Source of the DNA: Lantana camara
Lineage: Eukaryota; Streptophyta; Magnoliopsida; Lamiales; Verbenaceae
Reading direction: 5' to 3'
Length of the DNA: 64,000 nt
NCBI GenBank assembly: GCA_037501455.1
Contig: CM074855.1
Coordinates: 26,809,001-26,873,000, forward strand
The translations under genes and the position numbers were made by a program. Positions 22,385 through 33,378 of this stretch are shown piece after piece; the stretch's first letter is position 1, and each line of letters begins with the position of its first letter. The notes below the pieces were generated by a model. That model had not been told where the DNA came from. It saw nothing but the letters and a program-made list of their open reading frames with translations, and searched no databases.

Positions 22385-24400
22385 ATGGTAACTGCAACAA
22401 GATCTGGGGCGGTAGAGAACAGGGGTTTTCTTCCGCCCATAAATGTGGAGAATGCAGGGAACAACGTCCCCGCCGGGGGTACGCCCCCACCCACGGATGG
22501 GAATGGGGCCGGAAACACGGAAATCGCTGATGCAACTCATCCTCCCAACGGAAACGGGGTAGGAGGATCTCGCTCCATTCCTCCTCCCTCAGCCTTCATC
22601 CACAACGTTCCTGCTTCCCATCCCGGTGTGTACTCCACGGTCATGCCGCCGCCAGGATATGCTTATATGCAACCGGGGATGATGCCCGGAATGGTGCCCA
22701 TGGTCCAGCCCTATCAGGTGGGGACCCTAAATCTCCCCATGTCGCTTCCGAGAGAGATACAAGGGGTGGAAATGCCCCAGATCACCACTCAGCAACTTCA
22801 AACGCTTTACGCGCAATGCGAGGGGCAGGCGGTGCAGAACGCCTGGGAGCACTTCACTGCTGTTTACTTTCCATCAGGGACAGGTGCTCGAGCGGCTCCG
22901 CCCGTAGGAGGACTCCTAACCCATCCGCTGTTAGCCGCCCAAAATGTGTTGAGGGCCCAGCCGCCTCCGCCTCCGCCACCCCCTGCTCAGGAAAAAGAAG
23001 TCCCACCGAGGGTCCAGCAAGGGCAGCAACCCGCTGGAAATGAAAGGGCCCCAAAAAATGAGAGGGCTGAAAACAACGAAGAGGTCCAATCGAGACCCAC
23101 AGAGAGGGCAAACCGCAGAAATGTCGGCGACCCTCAGCTTGCTGCAGTACAGGATCAGCTTAAGGGGCTCCAGAATGTGGTGGAGCAGCTCTATCGAGCA
23201 AGGTCTCAAGTCCCACGCGACGGGGGCGAGAGGTCCAGGGCCAGAGACGCTCGCCGACCACGTAGCCAAATTTCTCACCACCGAAGAGAAGCCAACTATG
23301 AGGATCCCGAGGACAGGGATTACAGAATCATGACGGGCGATTCCCCCCTCATCGACGAGGTTCTGATGACCCGTGCGAGGAAGGGCAAAATCCCCACGTC
23401 CATCAACAGGTATGATGGAACGTCTAATCCGGCCGAGCATCTAGATCACTTTGTGCACCTGATGCACTTATACGATCACCCGAGCAACTATTGGGCCAAG
23501 GTGTTTGTCACTTCACTCATCGGAATGGCTCAAGACTGGTACAAAAAGCTTCCTCCGTGCTCAATCCAAGGGTACTCTGATCTGACAGACGCCTTCATAA
23601 GCCACTTCAACTCCCTGAAGGCACCAGTCCCAGCCGCGACAGCTCTCTACAGCTTGGTCCAGGGGCCGAACGAGACGCTCAGGTCCTTCATGGGAAGGTT
23701 TAACAAGGAAATTCTGCTGGTGGAGAAGCCCTCGATGGATTTCTTGAGGCATGTACTCTTTGGGGCCATCAACATGAAGCATTATGTTAGCAAAGAATTT
23801 GTGGAAGAGGTGGCCAAGAAGAAGCCACGCTCATTGATGGAGATCAGAGATATAGCGGACTTGTTCTTCACCTTCGAGGATATGTACATCGCAAGGGATC
23901 AGAAAATGGCGAATGCCCTTTGCCCCAGCAAAGCCCACGAGGACAGAGGAGATTCTAACAGGGGTCGTCGCCGCAGCCCTATCCCCGCTCGTCGAAATCT
24001 TTCGCCTCCGCATAAGTTCGAGCGTATCCCCCTCAACCGCCCAATTGCCGAAGTATATTCCATGGCGGACAAGAAACTGTTCAAGAAATCGCCAAAGTTG
24101 AGGGAGACTGAGGCTCAGAAGCACTCGGGAAAGTACTGCGCTTTTCATAAGCAAAAGGGGCATGATACCAACGAGTGCCGCCAGCTTGAGAGCGAGATCC
24201 AGAGGCTTATCGCGGGGGGAGACCTCAAGGAGTTTGTAAGGGTGCTGGAAAGGTACGATGAGCATTGCGCTGAACGAGCACATATTAGAGGGAGAAGCCG
24301 CTCACGCTCGCGAAGTCTCACCATCATACCGAAACAAGCGACTGCGGCAAGGGGAAAGCTGCGGGTACGGAGAATCAGCCCTTTGCGGTCATTCACATGA
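22385..24400 (+). CDS. Gag polyprotein of element B
   Basis: A 671-residue open frame from MVTATRSGAVENRG, 88 bp after the 5' LTR; the same start is kept in element A. The N-terminal third is Pro-rich (PPPGYAYMQP, a PPPPPPP run), followed by a charged segment. The Retrotrans_gag capsid region is at about residues 334-500 (KIPTSINRYDGT, WAKVFVTSLIGMAQDWY). A knuckle CAFHKQKGHDTNEC lies near 585-598 as C-x2-H-x4-H-x4-C, and the tail is Arg/Ser-rich. It is the only core gene of B still fully open. The stop overlaps the protease start as ATGA, with protease in the -1 frame, so expression needs frameshifting or re-initiation. Confidence 0.93.
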   Translation: MVTATRSGAVENRGFLPPINVENAGNNVPAGGTPPPTDGNGAGNTEIADATHPPNGNGVGGSRSIPPPSAFIHNVPASHPGVYSTVMPPPGYAYMQPGMMPGMVPMVQPYQVGTLNLPMSLPREIQGVEMPQITTQQLQTLYAQCEGQAVQNAWEHFTAVYFPSGTGARAAPPVGGLLTHPLLAAQNVLRAQPPPPPPPPAQEKEVPPRVQQGQQPAGNERAPKNERAENNEEVQSRPTERANRRNVGDPQLAAVQDQLKGLQNVVEQLYRARSQVPRDGGERSRARDARRPRSQISHHRREANYEDPEDRDYRIMTGDSPLIDEVLMTRARKGKIPTSINRYDGTSNPAEHLDHFVHLMHLYDHPSNYWAKVFVTSLIGMAQDWYKKLPPCSIQGYSDLTDAFISHFNSLKAPVPAATALYSLVQGPNETLRSFMGRFNKEILLVEKPSMDFLRHVLFGAINMKHYVSKEFVEEVAKKKPRSLMEIRDIADLFFTFEDMYIARDQKMANALCPSKAHEDRGDSNRGRRRSPIPARRNLSPPHKFERIPLNRPIAEVYSMADKKLFKKSPKLRETEAQKHSGKYCAFHKQKGHDTNECRQLESEIQRLIAGGDLKEFVRVLERYDEHCAERAHIRGRSRSRSRSLTIIPKQATAARGKLRVRRISPLRSFT

Positions 24401-25125
24401 TCGCCGGCGGACCTTTGGGGGGTGATTCTAATGCTTCCCGGCACCGCCACATTCGGAGTTACGACCAGAGGTCATCCTTGCCTAAGCCTGTGCTCTCCAT
24501 TGACAGCTCCCCACGCTCGAAAGAGAACGACATTGTAGGGTTCACAGAGAAAGACTTGGAACACATTGTAACACCCCATGGGATTGGTGAAACATCTGAC
24601 TGTCCCATGGTGATTAGTCTAGACGTTCATAACCATGTTGTAAAGAGGGTTCTGATTGATAGTGGAAGCTCTGTGAACGTTCTCCCGTACTCAACATTTC
24701 AAAAAATGAATATAACAAATATTCCGCTCGAACCTCTAAAGACTGCCCTAGTCGGATTTGGGGGTTCCGAGATTGTCCCTCGCGGACAGATTCGCTTGGC
24801 CACCTCGTTTGGTCGTGCCCCACAGCGAAAAACTTTGAGCGTCCTCTACACGGTCGTCAAGGTGGACCTCCCCTATAATAGCATCATTGGACGTCCGACC
24901 CTCGTAGACTTCAAGGCAGTAATCTCCACTTATCACCAGAAAGTCAAATTCTCCACTCCCGAGGGTACGAGCGAGGTTCTATGCAATGTTAAGGAGGCTT
25001 GGGAATGTTACGTCCTTTCCCTTCGAAGCCATAAGCCCAAACAAACCATTCAGGCGGGATCCACCAAAAAATCAGTTGACTTCCCCAAATTGGACGAGGA
25101 TGGCCCGGAACGCAAAAGGACCTAG
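24397..25125 (+). CDS. aspartic protease segment of element B
   Basis: 242 codons from MIAGGPLGGDSNA. The retropepsin active site is VLIDSGSSVNVLPYSTF near residues 84-100; the second fold half is LPYNSIIGRPTLVDFKAV. The frame ends at a TAG (25123-25125) in a Lys-rich linker where element A reads on (KLYKKK), so in the intact element protease and RT were one reading frame. The start overlaps the gag stop by ATGA. Confidence 0.88.
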   Translation: MIAGGPLGGDSNASRHRHIRSYDQRSSLPKPVLSIDSSPRSKENDIVGFTEKDLEHIVTPHGIGETSDCPMVISLDVHNHVVKRVLIDSGSSVNVLPYSTFQKMNITNIPLEPLKTALVGFGGSEIVPRGQIRLATSFGRAPQRKTLSVLYTVVKVDLPYNSIIGRPTLVDFKAVISTYHQKVKFSTPEGTSEVLCNVKEAWECYVLSLRSHKPKQTIQAGSTKKSVDFPKLDEDGPERKRT

Positions 25126-25710
25126 TTGTACAAAAAGAAGACCCCCAATGAAGCCCAGCGCCCGGAGGACTGGCCACTTGGGGCCGTCGAAGGATCTGCC
25201 TCCGAGAACGAGGGTGACGGGACCTCAGGTGAGGAAGGGGGTAGGCTTACTGGGAAGAAACGAGCACTCGAGGCTCCTAGGCCTGAGGTTCGAATCGAGC
25301 CCGCCGAAAAGTTTTTGACCATCGAGTTGGAACCGGGGAATCCAGATAAAACCACCGAGATTGGTTCAAATCTCGACGGTCCCTCGCAGGTTATGATGAT
25401 TGATTTTCTCCGAGAGAACCTCGATATATTCGCCTGGAAAGCTTCTGATCTCACTGGAATAGATCCGAGTGTCATAGTCCACAGGCTCAACGTGGACCCG
25501 GCCTTCAAGCCAGTCAAACAAAAGAAAAGGGACGTCCACGGTTTCAGAAGACAAGTCATTGAAGAAGAAGTGGGTAAGCTCCTGGACGTTCAGTACATTG
25601 AGGAAATCTTATACCCAGAATGACTTTGTAATGTTGTACTCGTTCCCAAGAGCGCCAACAAATGGCGCATGTGTAATGACTTCACGGACCTCAACAAGGC
25701 GTGCCCCAAA
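25126..25710 (+). pseudogene. reverse transcriptase N-terminal part of element B
   Basis: Continues the protease frame after the TAG with YKKKTPNEAQRP, then the linker and the RT entry MMIDFLRENLDIFAWKASDL, DPSVIVHRLNVDPAFKPVKQ and KKRDVHGFRRQVIEEEVGKL. A TGA at 25621-25623 replaces the Trp of YPEWLC seen in element A. The frame then continues to KACPK, where the solo LTR interrupts it at 25711. Confidence 0.88.
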
Positions 25711-26860
25711 TGTTAGGAATAGTGCCCTAGAAAGCCGATTAGTCATAATCCGTTTTGGGACTTTCCTAGTATCACAAACAATCTTTGAATAATATACGAT
25801 TGATTAATATCATAGGCAAACACTTCTTTATATGCTCTTGTTTGGTATGCGTTTACTTTAGCTGTGCATGTATGAGAACTCCCCTAATCCTGATGACTTT
25901 GGGACTCTACCATTTAGGTGAAATGGTTCATGAAACGAGCCCTATATCACATAAGTCATGATTAGTAAAATACTCCAAGCCGATGAGTCCTACAGACAGT
26001 GGGAGTGTCAACCTGACTCCTCTAAGGCTTGCTTGTGGGATCACGCCCTTAAGAAGGACCACCTTGTTTCATGTAGGTGCAAAGTGTATAGTTGATACGT
26101 GCATGATACATGAGGGTGCTTACTTCAATAAGTAAGTTCACTGAGGTGCCCCGTGTGAGAAGATTCCTAAATGGGAAAGGAAGTTTCTATTTCAGGAAAT
26201 GGAAACTTCCAGATTAGGAAATATCTCACGAGTCATTGATGTGATTAATTAATCCTTAGACTTGAGGTTCCTTGTCACATTATGAGGTAACTCTGTAGTC
26301 TTTGGTATAAGCTTTAAAGGGTGTCGCCTTAGACAACTGATTCAAGGCTTATGCTGGGGCTGCACAAGTGACTCATGAAGGTGAATGAGAATCAAGAAAG
26401 GACCTACACTTACATATGCAAGGTGATCTCTTATTGTGTAAGTCATTCATATGCCATATGGAGTCCTTGGCCAAGGCAGTAGATCAAGACATCAAGAAAA
26501 GGGTTTCTTGGATTGAGATCAAATGGATATGAAATGCACTTAGCTTTAAGACCAGATTATTAGGGTTCTTATTCCCTTACCCTAGATCTTGGTTGAGAGA
26601 TAGTAAGTAGGAGGATTGTATCTCACATGAATCAATGACTTAAAGGTTCTGTCGAATCCGAACATTCCAATTCAGCTAAGGGTTAAACACCTGTTGCTAG
26701 ACTATGGTTGTTTAATCTGTGGACTGATTAATTAATTAGTGAATTAATTAATTAGGGTCACTGCTAATTGAATTGAGAACCTAGAGGGTCACACACAACA
26801 ACTTGGTTACATGAGTTGAGGCTTTAAAATGATTAAACGAGTTAATCGAGCCTAGAGGGT

Positions 26861-26935
26861 TCCACACGTGTGAAACCACACGTGTGGGTCACGTGACTGG
26901 ACACGTGTCATTGTGACACGTGTGCCACATGTGAT
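26861..26935. promoter_or_regulatory. cluster of five ACGTG cores in the solo LTR
   Basis: Within 75 bp: CCACACGTGTG, CCACACGTGTGG, GTCACGTGAC, GACACGTGTC and GACACGTGTG, then CACATGTG. CACGTG/ACGTG is the plant G-box/ABRE core bound by bZIP and bHLH factors. The cluster lies about 330 bp upstream of the LTR TATA box, where a U3 enhancer would be. Function is inference. Confidence 0.65.
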
Positions 26936-27263
26936 TGTTTAATAATATATTAAATAATTAATTTGTTAATTATTTAATAGACTTTGGTTTAATTTTGAAT
27001 TAAAAAGAAAGTCTTATTTTGGAGAAAACTAATCTAGTTAATTAATTATGAATTAATTAATTAGATAAAATAAGTTATTTATTTTAAATAAATAAAGTAT
27101 AAAATTATCCAAAAAATAGTTTGGATATTTTTAGCTCTCTTGAAAGTTGATTTGAATTAGAATTCAAAGTCAAAGTCAAAATTATTTGATGATCAAGTAA
27201 TAGGAGAGAGAGAGACCAAAATCCTAGCCCGTTAAGGACTAGGAATTTCGGCACTCCCTTGCT

Positions 27264-27271
27264 TATAAATA
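27264..27271 (+). promoter_or_regulatory. TATA box of the solo LTR
   Basis: TATAAATA, followed directly by the perfect palindromic arms GGGGAGCT-TG-AGCTCCCC at 27272-27289. A transcript starting about 30 bp downstream would begin just after the palindrome. Confidence 0.7.
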
Positions 27272-27992
27272 GGGGAGCTTGAGCTCCCCTTAGAGCTAAT
27301 CGAGAATTCTTTTGGTTCATATGTTGAACACCATCCTTTCTCCAAGATAAACAAAACCCTAGGTTAAGCCTAAACACTAACTAGAGAACTAGCATCCTTA
27401 CTAGTTAGATTGTAGCCAAGTTGGTGGACTATCTTTAGAGAGCTTCAAGTTAGAAGTTTTGAAGATTCGAGCTTTACCAAAAAGTGGGGATCAAGCAAAA
27501 CGATCAGAAGGGATGATGAAACGATTCTGAACCCAACATGAAACGAATGAAAAAATTGAACCAAAGAAGATGGCGAAAACCGTTCGTCCATATCCTGAAG
27601 GATGAATTTTTTCACGAGGGTTTTGTGACTGGCAGTTTTCTGTTTTCGCAAAACTGGGTTTCGAAGGGAGTTTCAATCATGCTTTTCTCGTTTCATGTTT
27701 CTTTCTTTATGTTATATTGTTAAGAACATCCCTAACATGATTTGAATCTAGGATGGTGTGGATTGCTATCCTGACAATGGATTCTGAAGTAGAAAGAGAC
27801 TTTCGAGGGACGGGTTGTCAAGCCGCGAGAAGAGCGTTCTTGGGTGGCTTGAAACGCTTTAAGAAAGAATAAAAGAAAAGTAAGTTTTCTATCTCTACGA
27901 ATTTGGTTACACGATTGCGAGTCCAAGGTCCTTTTGTTGGGAAAAATTTTTAAATTCCGCTGCTTTCTGATTCGTGTTTTTCCAAGACCAAA

Positions 27993-29067
27993 GACCCTTA
28001 CCCCCTGCCGAGGATTGATCAGTTGGTGGACTCAACAGCGGGGTGCGAGCTCATGAGCATGACGGACGCCTTTCAAGGGTATTATCAGATCTTCATGGCG
28101 CCCAAGGACCGCCCCAAGACCTCGTTCGTGGTGCACGTAAGCGTTTATTGTTTCAAAGTCATGCCGTTCAGACTCAAAAATACGGGAGCGACTTATCAAC
28201 GCCTCGTCAACAGAATGTTCGAGCACGAGATAGGAAAATCTATGGAAGTATATATGGACGATATGATAGTCAAGAGCGAGCGCCAGCATTCCCATCTAGA
28301 GGATCTCAAGCGAACTTTCAACATCCTACGCCATTATGGAATGAAATTGAACACCTCCAAATGCACATTTGGCATTCGGGGTGGTAAATTTTTGGGGTAC
28401 ATAGTCAGTCAACGAGGCATAGAGGCAAATCCGGAAAAGATTAAGGCGATTCTTGATATTCCTTCCCCTCGGAACGTGAGGGAAGTCCAAGTGCTGGTAG
28501 GAAAGATCATTCCATTGAACATGTTCATCTCCCGCTTGGCGGACAGGAACCTACCTTTCTTCAGGATTTTGCGCAACGCTCGCCACTTCGCCTGGAGCGA
28601 AGAGTGTGAGAAGGCTTTGCAGGATGTGAAGCAATACCTCGCGAGCGCACCACTGTTGACCAAGCCTAGCCCTGGAGAGAGCTTGATTATTTACCTTTCA
28701 GTCTCCGCAGAGGCTACGAGCGCTGTCCTAGTGGCGGTCCGCGAGCGTAAGCACATGCCTGTTTACTATTTGAGCAAAACTTTACAAGGGGCGGAGAAGA
28801 GATATATGGAGATAGAGAAATTCGCTTTTGCACTCGTTAATGCGTCCCGAAGGCTAAGGCCTTATTTTCAGGCTCATTCTATCACAGTGCTCACGGACCA
28901 ACCCCTCAAGTAGGTGCTCGCAAAACCAGACGTCTCGAGAAGGTTAATTAAATGGTCGATCGAACTCAGTCAATTTAATATCACTTTCGAGCCCCGTACC
29001 GCGATACAGGCTCAGGCAGTGGCGGACCTGTTGGTAGAGCGCTTCGATTTAGATACAGTGGCCCCCA
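27993..29067 (+). pseudogene. reverse transcriptase C-terminal part and gypsy RNase H of element B
   Basis: After the solo LTR, RT resumes: STAGCELMSMTDAFQGYYQ with the first catalytic Asp, then the catalytic box YMDDMIV (YVDDMIV in element A) near 28253. Later motifs are GGKFLGYIVSQRGIEANPEK and the gypsy-type RNase H (SAEATSAVLVAV, YYLSKTLQGAEKRY). A TAG at 28911-28913 replaces Gln after TDQPLK. The frame resumes with VLAKPDVSRRLIKWSIEL and is lost near 29063 at a C run. Confidence 0.9.
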
Positions 29068-29577
29068 ATGGAAGGAGGGTTGTGGCTCCTGCACACAGAT
29101 GGCTCCTCGACCTCACAGGGGGGGGGGGGAGCCGGGGTGACCCTCAGAGACCTTCACGGTGTGGAAGTCGATTACACAATTAAACTGGCGTTCCAGGTCA
29201 CCAACAATGAAGCTGAATACGAGGCTCTAATCCAAGGGCTCAGGATAGCCCTACAAAATGGTGCCGTTCGGGTCACTGCTTATGTTGACTCCCAGCTGAT
29301 CGCAACTCAAATTGATGGCACTTATGAAGCTCGAGAAGCCACTATGGTGCAGTATTTGGAGAAGGCTAAGGATGTGATCGCCAAGTTCAAAGAGTTCCAT
29401 CAGTTGCAGATCCCACGAACGGAAAACGAGCGTGCAGACGCTCTTTCCAAGTTTGCTTCGGCCCTTGATGACGCGTGCGAGCGTTCAGTCACGTTCCTCA
29501 GGACAGAGAAATCGCTAATTAGTGGAACAGAACCCTCGCGCGGGGTAAACACGATTGATCCCTTTGAACCCTGTTGA
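29068..29577 (+). pseudogene. second RNase H of element B
   Basis: Opens LWLLHTDGSSTSQGGGGAG, giving the first catalytic Asp. NNEAEYEAL, AYVDSQLI and NERADALSKFASAL follow, so the acidic residues expected for an RNase H are present. This second RNase H beside the degenerate gypsy-type one defines the Tat lineage. An 11-G run at 29118-29128 lies in the Gly stretch. The frame ends at a TGA (29575-29577), and the same frame continues into integrase. Confidence 0.87.
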
Positions 29578-30804
29578 TTGGATGTCATCATTAGGTTTAT
29601 CAGGGATGGAACTTGCCCGAGTGATAAGGTAGAGGCTCGGAAGGTTAGGAGTAAAGCCCCTCGCTTTTCTCTTGACAGCAACGGACGGTTGTTTAAGCGG
29701 TCTTTCCAAGGTCCGCCACTGAGGTGCTTGTGGCCCTCCCAAGCCAAGGAGGTGTTGGAACATGTGCATAACGGAAGCTGTGGGAATTATTCCGACGGTC
29801 GAATCCTGGCGAAGAAAGTCTTGAGGAGTGGGTTCTACTGGCCCTCGCTATCGCAGGATGCCATCAGTTACTCCAAGAAATGCCCTAAGTGCCAGTTTCA
29901 TTCTAACACCCCCTAACTGCCAGCAACTCAAATGATCCCTATTGATGTCTCTTGGCCCTTCGACCAGTGGGGCATTGACATTGTGGGACCCCTTCCAATG
30001 ACGGTCGGGCAAAAGAAGTTTGTAATACTCGCCGTGGATTATTTCACTAAGTGGGCCGAGGCTGAAGCGGTCGCCAAAATAACGTTCAAATTTGTGAGGG
30101 ATTTCATCTGGAGGAACATCATCTGCAGGTATAGCATCCCGAGGGTGCTCATCTCGGACAATGGTTCCCAATTCATTGTGGCTGACACACGGGATTGGTG
30201 TTATGAGTTGGGGATTGAACAACGCTTCACTTCCGTGGGCCATCCTCAAGCCAACGGTCAAGCTGAAGTGACCAACCGAACCATACTCCAGCATTTGAAA
30301 ACGATGCTCGAGAGTAAGAAAGGGGAGTGGGCAGAAGAACTTCAAGGTGCCCTCTAGGCATATCGTACTACCCCACGAGCAGCGACAAAGGAAACCCCTT
30401 ACTCCCTCGTATATGGCTCTGAGGCTATGATACCTGCGGAGATCGCTCAAGAATCCGCACGCGTTGCCTACTTCGAGCCCGCAATCAATGAAGCCAACCG
30501 GACATTCGAATTGGATTTGCTAGATGAGAGGAGGAACATAGCTAGAGCTCGCATCCACAAGTACAAGGCGTCCGTAGCCCACCAATATAACAAACGTGTC
30601 AAGGAGAGGACCTTCCAGCTAGGGGACTTGGTTCTCAAAAAGGTTGAAGTCTCCAAACATGTGGGTAAGTTGGATCCCAACTGGGAAGGCCCCTTCAAAG
30701 TCATACAAGTACGAGCGAACAACACCTACTTGCTAGAGACTTTGCAAGGCGAGCGTCTCCCGAGACCGTGGAACGCGTGCAATCTTAGACGGTTCTACGT
30801 ATAA
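29578..30804 (+). pseudogene. integrase of element B
   Basis: The N-terminal zinc domain reads VHNGSCGNYSDGR...CPKCQ: first His and both Cys are present, but the second His is Tyr (TAT). A TAA at 29914-29916 splits it from the core. The catalytic core has the DDE set: GIDIVGPLP, ISDNGSQF and NGQAEVTNRT. A TAG at 30355-30357 replaces the Trp usually seen before AYRTTPR. The C-terminal part continues YSLVYGSEAMIPAEI and FQLGDLVLKK to the TAA at 30804. All three core residues survive, yet stops and the lost zinc ligand make it inactive as it stands. Confidence 0.9.
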
Positions 30805-31835
30805 GTGTCAACTTTTGTAATCGACAGCTCGCGACACTTTGTACTTTCTTTTGACAGAAAGCATATTATAATCATCTTTAAATTGCAAGCATTACAGTAA
30901 GTATTTTATCCATTATTATGTCATTTATTTGTTTTCCCTTTAATTAATGATCTGAGTAACAAAAAGCCTACTCCGTGTTGAGTGTCTTCCGTGTCGAACG
31001 GCTTAATTAATACCCCGTTGAGCTCAAATCTACGCTATCTGTATGTTAAAAACACCCCACGATTGAACACCTTGACGCTCGTAAGCGCGTAAACCCCAAG
31101 CATGAGCGTGTCGAGGGGCAAAATGCTAAACGCTTAATTTACGCCAACTAGGTGTTCACCACGCCAGTTCGCGCTCGTAAACCTCCAATGACCCTCACTG
31201 GCGTGGGTTACCTTCTGGGGTAAGGGTACGCTCATGGATGGCAGACCCTGGGCTGATCCTTCCGCGTACGCCTAGGGATGAAACCAACTCCACGGTTACG
31301 CTCGCCTTAATTTCGTGATGGACAAGTGCTACAGCTGGCTTCTAAGTCCACTCAAATTGCTGGAGCATTTAAAGTAAAAGTGTGGGTTACACGCTTAAGG
31401 CCAATACTTAGTTAAACCCTCATAGGGTTTCTAAGTTCAAATTCGAGCCTCGTTACGAATATGGCCAGGGAACCCTCGTAAGGAACACCCTCGTGCCCAT
31501 ACGTTCATCTCTCAAATGGCTAAACATTCCCCAGTCCTAATCTTAGAATACATTCTGATATGTGCCAGGGAACCTTCAAAGGAAACACCCTCATGCGCAT
31601 ACACACCCTTCATAGACATTCGAATAACCGGAAAGGTAAGCATGCAAACATCGAACACAATAAAACAACCATGCGCAACATTCAAAAATAGAAGAAAACG
31701 AACATATGCATTCAGACAATAAAGAGCCAAGTTCGGATACTTTATCAAAGGTAAAGAGATCAGATGCAGAAATTAAAATGTTCATAAACAAGAATGGAAA
31801 TTTAGCAAGGTCTTGAAGCGGCAGTTGGAAGAGCA
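30805..31835. other. non-coding spacer of element B between pol and the antisense gene
   Basis: No open frame with recognisable content on either strand. Many GCTCG/GCGCTCG words occur, as elsewhere in B. An imperfect direct repeat (GCCAGGGAACC, GGAACACCCTC, TG(C/G)CCATAC-like) is found at about 31462 and 31565. The 3' ends of the sense pol transcript and the antisense transcript would both fall here. Confidence 0.6.
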
Positions 31836-32645
31836 TCATTGGGCTTGATTTTCAGGCTCTAGAGGGGCCGTTGCAATAGGAACTACGGCCAACACCTTGG
31901 CGTCAGAAGTCTGGGCTTCTCCAGGTTTTACATCGTCCGACGCGTCCATGACGGTACCCTCGTCGTCTATTTGAATGGGCTCGGGGTCTATGGGGTTGGC
32001 CGCTATGAACTCCTGCTGGAGCATCGTCACCAGTTCTTGATACTCCGGCTCAGCCAGACTCTCGGAGGGATCCTCGTCGCAATCCATAGGCTCACAGTTG
32101 TCATCTAAGTCCATGCGCAAGCGCTCATCAGTTCGAGCGCTCTCAGGAGCCAGTCTTAGTTTCACCATTTGCCCAATCGCCTTGTAAAAGAATCGTCGAG
32201 GGTTGTCGAAACAATGGATGTTGGCCGCGAACGTAAAGGCCTTGGAGCGTACGAATTTCCTCACCGCATCCCATGACACCTTCGCTTCCAAACCTACAAC
32301 TTTCTCCTGCAACTCAGCGAGGGTCTTCTTTGTGGTCTCATTCTGGCGAGTGCTCTCCGCCAGTTGCTCTCCTAGCTCTCTATTCTGGACCCTCAGCTGG
32401 TCACGCTCCTCTTTAAGCTTCTTGTGACGCTCGTCAAGGGCCAGATAGGCATCATATGACTGCTTCAACTCTTCCCTCAACCTGTCTTTGTCAAGGTTGG
32501 CGTCAGTCAGTTGGGCACTGACGGTGTTGTAATCCTCCTGCAGCTAGCCAGGATCAGAGATGCACAGCAATTTCTTGTACTTGGCCTTATATTCGGAATA
32601 GGCCTGCGCTCGGCCCTGCAAGTTCTTCAGCCTGGGGATTACTTC

Positions 32646-32725
32646 CTAGAAAGCCAGAAGCGAGGGTCAGTATCAAAGTTAGAATAGAAAAAGTTGGAAC
32701 TCCACAAGGAATACTAGAGACTAAC
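32646..32725 (-). other. predicted intron 2 of the antisense gene
   Basis: On the minus strand it starts GTTAGTCTC after CTGACG and ends TTTCTAG before GAAGTAATC. Joining keeps phase 0 and links the exon 2 frame to the coiled-coil frame. Confidence 0.6.
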
Positions 32726-33378
32726 CGTCAGGAGGGCGTGGCAAGCATCGTCCGCGACGCGAGCGGCGTCGTGCTCATTCAACTTGTCGTGGTCCCCGGA
32801 GAATTGAAGTTTTCCGACGATGTCAGAGATTAGGTTCACAGTGTACGCGCTCTTCTTCAGCATAATTGGACCATCCGTCCGTTGGCGTTTGTACCGAGCG
32901 TCGCCCATTTTCCAGAAGTCCTCATCCTCCGATGAGGAAGTGTCGCTGCCCTCGCCGCGGTGACCCACGACCACCTCTTTCCCTTTGCCAGAGATTGGGA
33001 TGGAGTCTGGCAATCTCTTTCTCTTCCCCCGGCGGTCGGCCCTGATTGCATCGTGGAAGAGGGCTAGCTCCCCCGAGCGGTTGCGAGAATCGCTAGAGCT
33101 GAGTGCAATGGGACCCTTGTGGGCGGCCGGCGGAGGTGTAGCCCCTCGAGCGCCCTCTATTGTTAAGTCTTCGATGGGGCCCGCAGGGGAAGCTTCGTTC
33201 CCGGCACCGCCGCGAGCGCCTTCGTTGCCACGTCCCGCCCCTCGTCGGGCTCCTCTCCCCCTCGGGGTGTTGGGAGGGCGTGCTTGTTGCTGTTGCTGAG
33301 GGTTGACGTCAGGTCTCTGGGCGCACATCATTCGGGCAAGTCTTTCGGCATTCATCCCTGATGTTAGTATCTGGATAT

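Larger units (their letters stand above)
25711..27987 (+). mobile_element. solo LTR inserted in RT of element B
   Basis: A 2277-bp segment starting TGTTAGGAATAG and ending TTTTTCCAAGA, flanked by perfect 5-bp duplications CCAAA (25706-25710, 27988-27992). Removing it rejoins the RT reading frame exactly (KACPK to PYSLPRID-type sequence). It has no gag-pol, PBS or second LTR, so it is most simply a solo LTR left by LTR-LTR recombination. The long LTR and the ending resemble plant Ty1/copia LTRs, but that is inference. The last two bases are GA rather than CA. A TATA box, a palindrome and a G-box cluster are annotated separately. Confidence 0.8.

Noticed and set aside
25711..27987. Complete non-autonomous element (TRIM or LARD) in RT of B
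   Set aside because: No internal PBS, PPT or second LTR copy seen; one TATA box and one set of ends fit a solo LTR better.
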